NCBI GenBank assembly: GCA_027623235.1
Contig: JAQBVJ010000032.1
Coordinates: 1 to 58,951, forward strand
Direction of reading: 5' to 3'
Length of the DNA: 58,951 nt
DNA from: Planctomycetota bacterium
GTDB lineage: Bacteria > Planctomycetota > Planctomycetia > Planctomycetales > Planctomycetaceae
Both the position numbers and the translations under genes were made by a program. This document shows, piece after piece, positions 1 to 9,029 of this stretch; position 1 is the first letter of the stretch; each line of letters opens with the position of its first letter. A model generated the notes under the pieces. That model ran no database searches. It saw only the letters and a list, made by a program, of their open reading frames with translations, and was not told where the DNA came from.

Positions 1-186
1 GCACGCATCACAAAAAACAAACGCAGCCATGCCTGCGAGGTTCGCTGCTGCGCTGATCTCTGCAAAAATCCCCGGCAGTGCCATTCGGGTCAGCATCCTG
101 CTTGCCGACGTTCTGTGTGCGGACATCGCAAGCTGGAAGCTTACGCCACGAAAACGGCGACCCGTAAATTCCGCTTTGACAAAGCA

Positions 187-978
187 CTACGTCCCCGACG
201 CGACATTGTTGAGGAAGCGGATCGCTCTCGCCACGTCGGAGACTTTGTCATCGCCGGCCGTCCGCGTGACCGTCAGCCAGCCGGAAAATCGTCCCTCGTT
301 CAGCAGCTCGATCAGATCGTCCCAGGCAACCTCGCCGCGGCCAACGGGGACTTCAATGCCGGACCCGTCGAGATCCTGCAAACCGTCCCGCACCTGGACG
401 GCGAGGACTCGATCGTAAAATGCCTGGTAGACCTCAAGCGGCGAAACGCCGTTCATCGCGAGCCCGCCTGGATCGAGATTCAGGCCGAGAGGGCCTTCCG
501 TGACTCGCTCAAACAGACTCCTCACCGAAGCAACAGAATCGACGCTCGGCGTAATTGAGAATGTTGCTCCGGCGCGATTCGAATGCCGCGCGACATCGTT
601 GAGCACGTCGCACAGCAGGATGAAATCGGGCGATTGCGGATCGTCCGGGATGCGACCGACCCGGCCGGAAACGACGGTGACGCCCATTTGAAATGCGAAA
701 TCGAGCGAAGCCTTGATCCCTGCGACGCGGGCGTCGAGCGAGTCGCTGTCGTAGAAAGCCCGCCGCGTCGGGTACTCGAAGCCGGAGAGCGTCAACTGCC
801 GCTCGCCGAGTTGGGCGCGAAAGTGCCGGCGGCCGGTCGCAGACAGTTCCGCTGGCCGCAGCTCGTTTCGAATGTCGAGCCGGACGCCTTTCGCGCCGAT
901 CTGAGACGCGGTTTCCAGTGCCTCTTTGAGAGGCTGAGCGAAGTGCCGAGTCGCGACTGCAATTTTCAAAGGCTGCAT
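187..978 (-). CDS. Sugar phosphate isomerase/epimerase-like TIM barrel protein
   Basis: A 263-residue protein of the xylose-isomerase-like TIM barrel superfamily. Such proteins isomerise or epimerise sugars or their phosphates; the substrate here cannot be read from sequence. The beta-alpha rhythm is visible: KIAVATRHF near the N terminus, GVTVVSGRVG in the middle, then GLNLDPGGL and VLAVQVRDG as likely metal-site strands, and VPVGRGEVAWDDLIELL near the end, a common motif in this family. There is no signal peptide, so it is probably cytoplasmic. It lies downstream of the DUF1501 gene on the same strand, separated by a palindromic repeat. The family call is good; the function is not known. 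Confidence 0.8.
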   Translation of the reverse strand: MQPLKIAVATRHFAQPLKEALETASQIGAKGVRLDIRNELRPAELSATGRRHFRAQLGERQLTLSGFEYPTRRAFYDSDSLDARVAGIKASLDFAFQMGVTVVSGRVGRIPDDPQSPDFILLCDVLNDVARHSNRAGATFSITPSVDSVASVRSLFERVTEGPLGLNLDPGGLAMNGVSPLEVYQAFYDRVLAVQVRDGLQDLDGSGIEVPVGRGEVAWDDLIELLNEGRFSGWLTVTRTAGDDKVSDVARAIRFLNNVASGT

Positions 979-1101
979 GAAGAACCGTTCCGCAAAACGC
1001 AGAGGACGTCGTCGCCCAGAGCAGTGGCCTCGCCACAGAGGTCGAACGGAAGCGGTTTAACAGCCGTCAGCGTTTTTGCAAACTGTGAGTGGGCGGGCAA
1101 C

Positions 1102-1176
1102 CCGTAGGAGGGACGCCTTCGTCCGTCCGTCAGCAACGACTGTCGGCCTGGACGGACGTGGGCGTCCGTCCTACGG
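1102..1176. repeat. Long imperfect palindrome in intergenic space
   Basis: Two 27-base arms, 1102-1128 and 1150-1176, are inverted copies with 3 mismatches and a 21-base loop. The outer core is CCGTAGGA...TCCTACGG and the inner part CGTCCGTCC...GGACGGACG. It lies between two minus-strand genes and could form a strong hairpin acting as an mRNA 3' end. It resembles intergenic repeats common in planctomycetes (from memory, not searched). Confidence 0.75.
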
Positions 1177-1197
1177 GGCGAGGGCCGAGTCGGCTTG

Positions 1198-2517
1198 CTA
1201 CATCCACTCGCGGATCGGATTGCCTTCGAGCAGGCGGACCGGGCGACCGTCGGGCGCGTCGACGACCAGATCCAGAGGCAGGCCGAGCTTTGCGTAAACC
1301 GTCGCGCCGATGTCGGCGCTGTGGTACTCGTTCTTCGCGACCTGACCGCCCTCGCCGTCAGTCGCGCCAAGGACGCTGCCGCCGGGAACTCCGGCTCCGG
1401 CCATGATCGCGAAGCCGGCCGAAGCCCAGTGGTCACGACCGCTCGCCGAGTTGATCTTCGGCGTCCGACCAAAGTCGGTCAGCCAGCAGACGAGAGTGTT
1501 GTCCAGCATGCCCTGCTCTTCCAGATCCGCGAACAATTGCGGCAGAGCCTGATCGACGGGCGGAAGGCGACTGTCTTTGAGCGATTTGAAATTGTTGGCG
1601 TGCGTGTCCCAGCCGCCATCCGTCACCGTCACGAACCGGACTCCCGATTGAATCAGTCGCCGCGCCAGCAGACAGCTCTGACCAAAGCGGTGTCGACCGT
1701 AACGGTCGCGGAGTTTCGGATCCTCTTCGTCGATCGAGAACGCTTTCTTTGTGGCCGGAGCTGTGATCATGTTGAACGCGGCCTGAACGTTTTCGTCGAG
1801 AGCGGAAAACTTGTCTGGCTGCAGGTCTGCTTTACGCTGCAGACCGTCGAGCTTCGCAAGAATCTGTGCGCGACGGTCCACTCGCTCACCGCTGATGCCG
1901 GCCGGCGGAGTAATGTCCTTGACCGTGAATTTCTCAGTGTTGGGATCCTCGTTCATTTCGAACGGGCTGTGTTCCAGGCCGAGGATTCCTGAAGTGCCTC
2001 CCCCGAATCGACGGTCGATATTCGAACCAAGCTGTACGAACGGAGGCAGAGCGGACTTGAAGCCCTTCTGATGACTGACCACTGAGCCATACGTCGGGTA
2101 CTTCATCGCGGCGTTGAACTTGCGGCCTGACATGACGTACTGGTCGGCCGTGCCGTGGCTTCCGTTCTGCGGGTTCCAGCCTCGCAGCAGGCCGAACCGG
2201 TTCAACTCTGTGGCCATCGACGGCACGATCTCTGTGAACTGAACTCCGGGGACCGCCGTGTCGATCATGCTGTACTCGCCGCGAATGCTGACGGGTGCTT
2301 CCGGTTTTGGATCGAACGTGTCGTGATGACTTGTTCCGCCTCGCGTCCAGACAAGGATGCAGTTGACGTCGGATGAACCGGAAGGAGCGGCCTTTGCCCT
2401 GGCGGCAAGCAGCGTCGGCAGGGACAGGCCGAGCCCCGTGAGAGCGCCGATTTGAAGGAAGCTGCGGCGGGAAACGCCTTCGCAGTTACGGTCGATTCCG
2501 GTGAAAAGGTCCAGCAT
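1198..2517 (-). CDS. DUF1501 family protein with Tat-type leader
   Basis: A 439-residue DUF1501 protein, a family abundant in planctomycetes, related to the alkaline phosphatase/sulfatase fold and of uncertain biochemical role. The leader SRRSFLQIGALTGLGL looks like a twin-arginine signal, predicting export. Typical family motifs follow: GGTSHHDTFDPKP, GLLRGWNPQNGSHG, WDTHANNFKSL and TDFGRTPKIN...GRDHW near the C terminus. I chose the ATG at 2517 (MLDLFTGIDR) rather than an upstream extension because it sits just before the leader and has a GGAG about 7 bases upstream. No DUF1549 partner is adjacent, unlike the copy at 46.8 kb. Confidence 0.9.
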   Translation of the reverse strand: MLDLFTGIDRNCEGVSRRSFLQIGALTGLGLSLPTLLAARAKAAPSGSSDVNCILVWTRGGTSHHDTFDPKPEAPVSIRGEYSMIDTAVPGVQFTEIVPSMATELNRFGLLRGWNPQNGSHGTADQYVMSGRKFNAAMKYPTYGSVVSHQKGFKSALPPFVQLGSNIDRRFGGGTSGILGLEHSPFEMNEDPNTEKFTVKDITPPAGISGERVDRRAQILAKLDGLQRKADLQPDKFSALDENVQAAFNMITAPATKKAFSIDEEDPKLRDRYGRHRFGQSCLLARRLIQSGVRFVTVTDGGWDTHANNFKSLKDSRLPPVDQALPQLFADLEEQGMLDNTLVCWLTDFGRTPKINSASGRDHWASAGFAIMAGAGVPGGSVLGATDGEGGQVAKNEYHSADIGATVYAKLGLPLDLVVDAPDGRPVRLLEGNPIREWM

Positions 2518-2605
2518 GGAGAGCTCCGACGAGCGGGAGGTGCAGCGAGGAAGGGTGTGCCGTGGCGGTCGGGGAAGGAAATCGGAAGCCACAGCGGAAC
2601 CAAGG

Positions 2606-2633
2606 ATTATAATTTGCCCCGGCAACGAATCAA
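2606..2633 (-). promoter_or_regulatory. Candidate sigma-70-type promoter for the DUF1501 gene
   Basis: On the minus strand TTGATT (2633-2628) is followed after 16 bases by a perfect TATAAT (2611-2606), about 90 bases upstream of the DUF1501 start at 2517. The TATAAT also reads on the plus strand (2608-2613) toward thiS, but there it lacks a clear -35 box. Planctomycete promoter rules are poorly known, so this is tentative. Confidence 0.4.
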
Positions 2634-2762
2634 AGAACTCTTACCTGAATCGTCACGGCGAGCCGTTCGACTATGGCTCCTTGACGGTTTTTGCCGAGCG
2701 TCCGTAAACTCGCCCGACCGTGGCCGTCACGACGAACTCAACCGTTTTCACAGGCTGAACGA

Positions 2763-2963
2763 GTGCAGATTTCCATCAATGGAGAGAGCCGGGACGTCGC
2801 TGGAGACAGCACTGTGGCGGACCTGCTGAAAGAGCTCGGCATGCAGCCGAAATATGTCGCCGTCGAGAGAAATCTTGAGCTGGTTCCGCGAGCGACTCAT
2901 GCGGACTGTGTACTCGAAGACGGAGATCATCTGGAAATCGTTACGCTCGTCGGCGGCGGTTGA
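2763..2963 (+). CDS. thiS: Sulfur carrier protein ThiS (orphan)
   Basis: A 66-residue ubiquitin-fold sulfur carrier. It begins [12 protein letters not shown], has the family signature [11 protein letters not shown] and [11 protein letters not shown], and ends IVTLVGGG; the terminal di-glycine is the site adenylated and thiocarboxylated to deliver sulfur for the thiamine thiazole ring. The GTG at 2763 is the likely start: it gives the usual ~66-residue length, whereas the upstream ATG at 2691 adds 24 non-homologous residues. No thiG, thiF or other thiamine gene is adjacent, and the downstream side is occupied by an IS remnant, so a former partner may have been displaced. Confidence 0.85.
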   Translation: MQISINGESRDVAGDSTVADLLKELGMQPKYVAVERNLELVPRATHADCVLEDGDHLEIVTLVGGG

Positions 2964-2984
2964 GCGCGAAATCGTCCACCGGGG

Positions 2985-3021
2985 TCGTAACCCGAAGCGT
3001 GAGTTTTGAAGTTGCGCTTTT
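2985..3021. repeat. Short intergenic sequence before the IS end
   Basis: The stretch GTAACCCGAAGCGTGAGTTT with its GC-poor continuation to 3021 looks like a dispersed planctomycete intergenic motif that I recall from other genomes; this is unverified. It directly abuts the IS terminal inverted repeat at 3022. No hairpin of note. Confidence 0.3.
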
Positions 3022-4194
3022 TTAGCCCGGACTTGAATTGGTTTTGCCGACGCGGTCTTGCGATTGGTCCGTGTTTTTGCGCGGTTTCATTGAGTGCCAG
3101 GTGTGTGTGAAATGCTCGCGTTCTGGCTACCGACAACCGACCGGCCCTCAGACCGCGACGTCAAGCAGTTCCAGGACGTGGCGCTGGAGAGCCGTTGACT
3201 CCGTCAACCGGGGGAACTCCGCGCCGCTGGAGGTCAGTTGAACGCGATGGCGGGACAGAGTTGCAAGGTCCTTCAACAGATCCTGGAAGCTCTGCACCCG
3301 AAGACCGGATGCAGTACGACCGGTCTCGTCCTTCCGCCGGGCCGACTGCGATCGAACAGCGGGAGCGACAACCGATTTGCGGGAGGCCTGCGCAGACTCG
3401 CGATCCACCAGTCGCGTGAACGCTTTCGGATCGGATGTATTGCCGGGCAGCACTTCGACCGCGACAGGACGGCCCTCACGATCACAGAGCAGGCCGTACA
3501 CGATCTGCGGACGATCGGATCGGTGGTCGCGGCTGTAACCGTGCTTCACCAGGTCCGACTTACGGCCGTAGCAGAAGCTGGACGACAGATCGAACAACAC
3601 CAGCGTGTCGAACAACACCAGCGTGCCCTCGGCGAGATGTTTCTTCGCCAGCCGCCGGTGGGCGGTTTGTTCAGTCGATGCAACCCTCTCGTTGCGGCGA
3701 TGGCATTGAACTGATCAAGCCATGTGGCGGCAAACGAGAAAGCCTTCGATGCGCGCCTGCCGCGCGAGCAGCCAGTCCATGGCGGCGTAGAGCTCATGCA
3801 CATCGACGTCGCCCAGACGCAGTTCCTCCGCCAGCGTATTCTGAGCCGTCTCCGCCTGCAGACCTTTGATGCAACTCAGCTTCGATCCCGCTGAGATTGC
3901 CGACCGTCTCATGCTTGACCTTCCCGTCCTCGCGGCAGGATCTCCGCAGCAGTACGGACCTGTAGACCTTGCCTTTGCAGGTTTTCGTGACCGTCTCAAC
4001 ATGAACTTTCCGCGGCTTGTATTCGCTCATGCCGAACTTGTAACGAAAACCAGCTCCCGCGCCTGGCCCTGAAAACGAACAATTCAGAAAATTGTTTCTG
4101 GCTACAACTGTCACTCAAACGTACCCATTCAAGTGTGCCACACACGTAATTCCAAGTGCCAATCGCTCAAATGCCCGTTTCAAGTCCGGTCTAA
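3022..4194 (-). mobile_element. Decayed IS1634-family insertion sequence
   Basis: The element has 16-base terminal inverted repeats: 3022-3037 on the plus strand and 4194-4179 on the minus strand, both TTAG[C/A]CCGGACTTGAA with 15 of 16 matching. Between them lies a minus-strand transposase broken into several frames. Total length is about 1.17 kb, well short of an intact IS1634-type element (about 2 kb), so large internal parts are lost. The right end stops 4 bases from the stop codon of the neighbouring DUF1501 gene. No convincing target duplication is visible. A second partial copy in inverted orientation is at 46577-46780. Confidence 0.85.
3148..4030 (-). pseudogene. IS1634-family transposase remnant
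   Basis: The start MSEYKPRKVHVETV is at 4030, followed by the family N-terminal part (KVKHETVGNLSG). After a frame change, LGDVDVHELYAAMDWLLARQ (3777-3836) matches the conserved region before the DDE core. After another change, DLSSSFCYGRKSDLVKHGYS, RPQIVYGLLCDREGRPVAVE and VLPGNTSDPKAF cover the first catalytic Asp region, and then the C terminus (LATLSRHRVQL...ALQRHVLELLDVAV) follows directly. The middle of the catalytic domain is missing. At least two frame changes and two deletions show this cannot make active transposase. Confidence 0.85.
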
Positions 4195-4198
4195 GCTA

Positions 4199-5596
4199 TC
4201 AGTGGATCCCGGGGATCGGATCGGCCTGGGCGAGCTCGGCGACGTCCGAAGGCAGTGCTCTCAGCAGACGCAGTTCGCCGACATCGAAGACGGTGTGCAG
4301 GATCGTCGAAATCAAGTGCGAGGGATTCAGGGGATCCGTCGCCGGTTCGCTGCCGTCGCGTTTCGACTGGCCGACGACTCCCGGCTGAATGCCTCCACCG
4401 TGGAGGACGAGCGGCGAGAGTCTCGCCCAGTGATCGCGGCCGCCGCGCTGGTTAAGGCGAGGCGTGCGGCCCATTTCTCCGCAGCAGACCAGCAGAATCT
4501 GATCGGTCAGGCCTCGCACTTCCAGGTCCTGGACGAACGTTGCGACGGCGTGGTCGTAGGTCCGCCCGACCGCTTCCATGCCGTCGACCATGTTGAGGTT
4601 GTTCCCGTCGGCATGCATGTCCCACACGCCTTCGTAGCCGGCGTGGATCGTGATGAACCCGGCCCCGGCCTCGCACAGCCGGCGGGCCAGCAACAGCAGT
4701 TTGCCGAGCGTCTTCGCGTTGCCTGTGTAGTAACCTCGCTTGCCGCGGTTGGCCTTGTCCCAGTTGTGAGAGCGGGCGAACCGGCTGGTGTCGTATCGAG
4801 CGATCGTCTTTGGATCTTCCTGCGAAAGATCGAGCGCATTTGCGACGCCTCCGCTTTGCAGAATCGAAAATGCTTGACGCTGAACTTCGTCGAGCGCCTC
4901 GAACTGACTGGTCTCCAATCCTCGCCCCAGCCGATCGAGCTGGCTGAGCACCGCGCGACGGTCCTCAAAGAACCGCTCGCGGGGCAGGGTGAGCGTCATA
5001 TTTTTCTGAAGCTGCCCGCCTCCGCCCGGAGTGAACGGGGCAAACGTGCTTCCGTACCCACCCGTCGCGTCGAGCCTGCCTCGCGCCCGACCTGGCGTGA
5101 CCTCATCGTCGACGGACTGCGGGAAGAGGATCATGTTGGTCGGCAGGCCGGTGTCCGCGCGAGTGGCTCCGGCGATCCGCGCGTAGTGCGTGCCAATGTT
5201 GGCGTCGTGAGAATACCTGCCGACGATCGGCTCGATGTTGTGCCCGGCGTTGGTCGTCTGGAATGACCGCACGATGGTCAGCTTGTCGGCGATCTTCGCC
5301 ATCTGCTCCATCGTGCCGCCGAAGGAGACGCCCGGTACGGAAGTTTGAATGCCACCGGTGGTCGTGCGGATTCCGCTGGGCGCGTCGAGCTTTGGATCTG
5401 TCGTCTCAAACTGACTCGGTCCGCCTTGCTGGAAGAGGAAGATAACGGACTTCCCGGTGAGCACGTGGCTGGTCGAAGCCGCCTCGGCCTTCGCACCGAG
5501 CAGTGCGGGCAGAGTCAGCCCACCGAGGCCCAGGCCACCGATCGTCATCAACTGCCGTCGGCTGATCGGACGGTTTCCGTCAAAAATACTCAGCAT
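4199..5596 (-). CDS. DUF1501 family protein with Tat-type leader
   Basis: A 465-residue DUF1501 protein. The leader ISRRQLMTIGGLGLGGLTLP resembles a twin-arginine signal. Family motifs include FLFQQGGPSQFETTDPKLDA, IVRSFQTTNAGHNIEPIVG, a WDMHADGNN segment and the GEMGRTPRLNQRGGRDHW block. It ends ADPIPGIH, a normal family end, so it appears intact although the IS remnant begins 4 bases beyond its stop codon. Like its relatives it is probably exported; the reaction is unknown. It differs in detail from the other two DUF1501 genes here, so these are not recent duplicates. Confidence 0.9.
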   Translation of the reverse strand: MLSIFDGNRPISRRQLMTIGGLGLGGLTLPALLGAKAEAASTSHVLTGKSVIFLFQQGGPSQFETTDPKLDAPSGIRTTTGGIQTSVPGVSFGGTMEQMAKIADKLTIVRSFQTTNAGHNIEPIVGRYSHDANIGTHYARIAGATRADTGLPTNMILFPQSVDDEVTPGRARGRLDATGGYGSTFAPFTPGGGGQLQKNMTLTLPRERFFEDRRAVLSQLDRLGRGLETSQFEALDEVQRQAFSILQSGGVANALDLSQEDPKTIARYDTSRFARSHNWDKANRGKRGYYTGNAKTLGKLLLLARRLCEAGAGFITIHAGYEGVWDMHADGNNLNMVDGMEAVGRTYDHAVATFVQDLEVRGLTDQILLVCCGEMGRTPRLNQRGGRDHWARLSPLVLHGGGIQPGVVGQSKRDGSEPATDPLNPSHLISTILHTVFDVGELRLLRALPSDVAELAQADPIPGIH

Positions 5597-5633
5597 GGAT
5601 GTCCCTTTGAGTCATTCTCAAAGACGTCTGCGG

Positions 5634-5661
5634 AATTCGGTTCATTGAAATTCGGTTCATT
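5634..5661. repeat. Two 13-base direct repeats upstream of a DUF1501 gene
   Basis: AATTCGGTTCATT occurs at 5634-5646 and again at 5649-5661 (15-base period), 38 bases upstream of the DUF1501 start at 5596. This could be an operator pair or a simple local duplication. Confidence 0.5.
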
Positions 5662-5846
5662 AACGGGAACCGTGAGCGAGGGGTTACGCCAGGCAGCTCT
5701 CAATGCCAAACGACTTGCGTCCTCACGTGAAACCTGGGTGACGTTCTTCAGCACACACCTTATCAGGATCGGTTGATATGATGCTCTCCGGACAGCCGGG
5801 CTGTCGAGATTCACTCCCGCGGATTCGCACCACCTGAGGAACCCTC

Positions 5847-6287
5847 ATGAGCAAAGCCGTCGTCTTCTGCCGGATTCTGATGGGACTGCCGATTGCCGTT
5901 TTCGGCTCGAACTGGTTTTTGAAGTTCATGCCACGAGTCGTCGACCAGAGGCGAGACAAAAGCGGCTTCACGAACGAGGCCTACGATTTGCTGGTCGCGT
6001 TCGCCGACTCGGGCTTCATCATGGAGTCGATCGTGCTCGTCCATATCGCGGCGGGAGTCCTGCTGATCAGCAACCGCTTCGTGCCGCTCGCGTTGGCGAT
6101 CCACCTGCCAGTGACGCTGATGATGGTCCTCTTCCACGCCCGCCTCGACAGCGCAACGGGCATGATCGCCTTCCCACTCGCGGGCCTGCATCTGTTTCTG
6201 ATTTATGCGTATCAGGATTCGTTTCGCCCTTTGTTTGAGGCGAGCACGAAGAACCGCTGGGAGTCTCGATCTGAGGCACCCGCTTGA
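5847..6287 (+). CDS. DoxX-like small membrane protein
   Basis: A 146-residue integral membrane protein. Four hydrophobic segments are visible at about residues 5-28, 55-75, 79-97 and 105-122, the pattern of DoxX/SURF4-like proteins. Its biochemical role is unknown; relatives are linked to quinone or thiol redox. The ATG at 5847 starts directly at the first hydrophobic segment. It stands alone between a divergent DUF1501 gene and a downstream membrane protein. The DoxX call rests on topology and size more than on a diagnostic motif. Confidence 0.65.
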   Translation: MSKAVVFCRILMGLPIAVFGSNWFLKFMPRVVDQRRDKSGFTNEAYDLLVAFADSGFIMESIVLVHIAAGVLLISNRFVPLALAIHLPVTLMMVLFHARLDSATGMIAFPLAGLHLFLIYAYQDSFRPLFEASTKNRWESRSEAPA

Positions 6288-6468
6288 GCTGCCGTCGACA
6301 GCATCACTGCACAACCCGGGATTTTTCCGGGACGACGACCCGTGACTCAGCAGCGCCGGCGCGACCGTTCCGGCAGAATGCCAGCCGCCTTGCTCGCGGT
6401 TCTCGTTTCTTCGTGGACCGCAGCAGCTCGATAAGTTATTTCTGAGGAGTCATCTCAGGAGCCAGCAC

Positions 6469-7338
6469 GTGAGCCGCGACGACGTTTTTGATCTTCCGGA
6501 AGAAAACCGTTTTGCCACCGCCCGGGCAGACGAATTCGAAGATCGTGAATCGTGGCTTGAGGCCGATGCCGACTTTAACCCGGAAGAGTCGATCACGCGT
6601 CACTGGGTGTGGCTGTTCGTGTTTGGGATCGCATGGCTGCTGTTTGAGCTGTCCGTCGACCCGGCCCTCAGCGTGATGGTGGCTTCGATGGGGCTCGGGT
6701 GGAATCATTTTCGGTCGTCGCTGTGGCTGTGGCGACGCGATCCGGAACCGGAACGCGGCCGCGCGGTCGCCGCGTTTTATCTGGCGGCCGGGTTCTGGAG
6801 AATCACCGCGGGTACGTTCGTGTTGATCGTCGTTGCGACGATCATCTCACTGCTCCTGGACATTCGGCACGGGCGGAAAGACGAAATTGTGACGGGAGTG
6901 GCGGCGTCGATTATCGGCCTCTCATTTATTCTCTCGGGAGTGACGACCAGCATCGCCGTTGTTCTGGCGATGCGAAATCGGCTGAAGGTCTGGCTCGACC
7001 CGGAAATCCGGAACGCAAGACGACAACGCCAGTGGCCGCCGCGCAGTCCGGGCCCGAACAGAATCGGGGGCGTCATCAAGAGCACTGCGTGTCTGATCGC
7101 GATTGTCGAGCTCTTTGCGGGATACGGTTCTCTGGCGTGGCTGATGATTCAGCAGAAAAACGGACCGGCGAATATCTGGCTGGGGATCTTCATCGGCATC
7201 ATGATGTTTCTCCCGATCCTCGTGGCCGCGGCCACGATCCTTGGCGGACCCGAGTGGGCCTGCCGGAAACTCAGAGCCAAAACTTCGCAGGAATGCTGGC
7301 CTGATAAATTCAGCCCGAATGTGCCGTATTCGGCTTGA
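6469..7338 (+). CDS. Multi-spanning membrane protein of unknown function
   Basis: A 289-residue protein starting at GTG 6469. An acidic soluble N terminus of about 45 residues (DDVFDLPEENRF, ADADFNPEESITRHW) precedes about six hydrophobic helices, around residues 46-62, 63-75, 105-128, 140-166, 200-226 and 236-260. A basic cytoplasmic-looking loop RNARRQRQWPP lies before the last pair. I recognise no family. The next gene starts 67 bases after its stop, so the two may be co-transcribed. Confidence 0.65.
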   Translation: MSRDDVFDLPEENRFATARADEFEDRESWLEADADFNPEESITRHWVWLFVFGIAWLLFELSVDPALSVMVASMGLGWNHFRSSLWLWRRDPEPERGRAVAAFYLAAGFWRITAGTFVLIVVATIISLLLDIRHGRKDEIVTGVAASIIGLSFILSGVTTSIAVVLAMRNRLKVWLDPEIRNARRQRQWPPRSPGPNRIGGVIKSTACLIAIVELFAGYGSLAWLMIQQKNGPANIWLGIFIGIMMFLPILVAAATILGGPEWACRKLRAKTSQECWPDKFSPNVPYSA

Positions 7339-7392
7339 AGCGAATCCGGGCGAGTACCAATCTTGCCAAACACTGCCCCTGTTTCGTGTCAT

Positions 7393-7398
7393 GAGGAG
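7393..7398 (+). promoter_or_regulatory. Shine-Dalgarno that decides the start of the di-haem gene
   Basis: A perfect AGGAGG at 7393-7398 sits 7 bases before ATG 7406. The alternative in-frame ATG at 7391 overlaps this site and so cannot use it, which fixes 7406 as the start. Confidence 0.8.
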
Positions 7399-7405
7399 GA
7401 TTGTC

Positions 7406-8920
7406 ATGAATCGCTTTTTCGCTTGCGCAGCGGGTTTCGCTGCAACGTTCGGAACACTCGCCGCGGTTGCGGAGAACTCGCCCGAGACGACTGCCAGACC
7501 GGCCGCTGATTCTGTGGCTGTGGGCAAGGAACTGTTTCATCGCGAGTGGCTGGCCAACGACCCTCGCAGCCACGGTGGCGACGGGCTCGGCCCGGTCTTC
7601 AACGAATCTTCGTGTGTCGCCTGCCACAACCAGGGCGGAGCAGGCGGAGGCGGAGCCGCTTCCAACAACGTCGCCATCCTGACGATCTCGCCGAATTTCC
7701 CGTCGGTGAAACTCACTGACGAGCAGCGAACGGCTTTGCGACAGGAGCTTTCCAATCTTCGTTTGGCCGTCGGGTTGTCGCCCGCTGACGAGACGACGCC
7801 GGAAACGACTTCACTGGTCATTCACCGTTTTGGCTTGAGTGAGCAGCACGGCCAGTGGAAGAACAGTTTACAAAGCCAGCTCGCTGGAGTTCTGCAGGCG
7901 TTTCCCAGTTCGCAGCCCATTCGCCAGGCGCAGTTCGTCCAGCGGCCAGCGGTCTCGTCGAGTGTCGGCTTTCAGCAGCTTGAATTTGTGACGCCCATTT
8001 CGACGAACGAAAACCTGTTGACTCGATTCGCATCACGGCTGCAGCAGTTTCAGAGTGCGAGTACGACCGCGAGGTCAACGACGGTCCACGGCAGCCACAT
8101 TCTCACGACGTCTCAGCGGAACGCGACCGCGCTGTTCGGCGTCGGGCTGATCGACTCGATTACTGACGAGCAGATTGAAGCGGCCGCCTCGAAGAAGCAT
8201 GCCGAATTCCCGCAGGTCACTGGACGCGTCTCGCGCACAAAGGACGGGAAGATCGGCCGTTTCGGCTGGAAGGCCGACACGACCAGCCTGAAAGCCTTCA
8301 CGATGGCGGCCTGTGCCGTCGAGCTGGGACTGCACGTGCCCGGCCATGCTCAAGCGTCGATTCCCTACGATCAGAAATACGAACCGGCCGGCCTGGATCT
8401 CAACGCTGCCGAACTCAACTCGCTGACCGATTACCTCAGCGATCTTCCTCAACCCGTTGAACGGACGCCGGACAACAAAGCCGCGGCCGATCTGATTCAT
8501 CAGGGCAGAGAACTGTTTGCCGCGGTCGGCTGCACGACCTGTCACTCACCAAGTCTTGGCGATGTTGAGGGGATCTACAGCGATCTTTTGCTGCACGACC
8601 TCGGCCCACACCTGAGCGACGTGGGAACGTCCTACGGGCAGTCCGTCCCGGATCCGCTTCCACTCGCGGATGCGAACGACGATCCCGGTCAACCGAAATC
8701 CATTCCGGCTCTGGCTTCTGAGTGGAAGACGCCAGCACTGTGGGGTTGCCGGGATTCCGGACCGTATCTGCACGACGGTCGAGCCGACTCGCTGGAACAG
8801 GCCATCGCCCTGCACGACGGAGAAGCCCAGGACTCGACGATGCAGTTCCTGATGCTCACTCCGCAGAAGCGGCAATTGCTGGTCGCGTTCCTGAAAACGC
8901 TGCGAGCTCCCGAGAAATAA
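7406..8920 (+). CDS. Di-haem oxidoreductase family protein (DUF1111-like)
   Basis: A 504-residue c-type cytochrome of the putative di-haem thiol oxidoreductase/peroxidase family. A signal peptide (FFACAAGFAATFGTLAAVAE) directs it to the periplasm. Two haem-binding CxxCH motifs are present: CVACH at residues 70-74 and CTTCH at 376-380. Other family marks are GLGPVFNESSC, the central GRFGWKADTTSLKAF, and PALWGCRDSGPYLHDGRA near the C terminus. The usual role is electron transfer or peroxide/thiol chemistry; the substrate is not evident. A strong terminator follows 21 bases after the stop. Confidence 0.88.
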   Translation: MNRFFACAAGFAATFGTLAAVAENSPETTARPAADSVAVGKELFHREWLANDPRSHGGDGLGPVFNESSCVACHNQGGAGGGGAASNNVAILTISPNFPSVKLTDEQRTALRQELSNLRLAVGLSPADETTPETTSLVIHRFGLSEQHGQWKNSLQSQLAGVLQAFPSSQPIRQAQFVQRPAVSSSVGFQQLEFVTPISTNENLLTRFASRLQQFQSASTTARSTTVHGSHILTTSQRNATALFGVGLIDSITDEQIEAAASKKHAEFPQVTGRVSRTKDGKIGRFGWKADTTSLKAFTMAACAVELGLHVPGHAQASIPYDQKYEPAGLDLNAAELNSLTDYLSDLPQPVERTPDNKAAADLIHQGRELFAAVGCTTCHSPSLGDVEGIYSDLLLHDLGPHLSDVGTSYGQSVPDPLPLADANDDPGQPKSIPALASEWKTPALWGCRDSGPYLHDGRADSLEQAIALHDGEAQDSTMQFLMLTPQKRQLLVAFLKTLRAPEK

Positions 8921-8940
8921 CTTTCCTGACGCGCGAATGG

Positions 8941-8978
8941 AAAAAGCCCGGCCGCCCGTTGGCCGGGCTTTTGTTTTC
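8941..8978 (+). terminator. Rho-independent terminator after the di-haem gene
   Basis: A 12-base stem AAAAGCCCGGCC (8942-8953) pairs with GGCCGGGCTTTT (8961-8972) around a 7-base loop, followed by GTTTT. It is nearly the same sequence as the terminator at 9550-9585. Confidence 0.9.
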
Positions 8979-9029
8979 CGTCTGCAGGCAGTGCCGTACA
9001 ATCTGCATCTATCGATTCAGGAGTTGAAC

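Noticed and set aside
2518..2762. TPP riboswitch upstream of thiS
   Set aside because: The conserved CUGAGA and ACCUGAUC-type blocks are not present.
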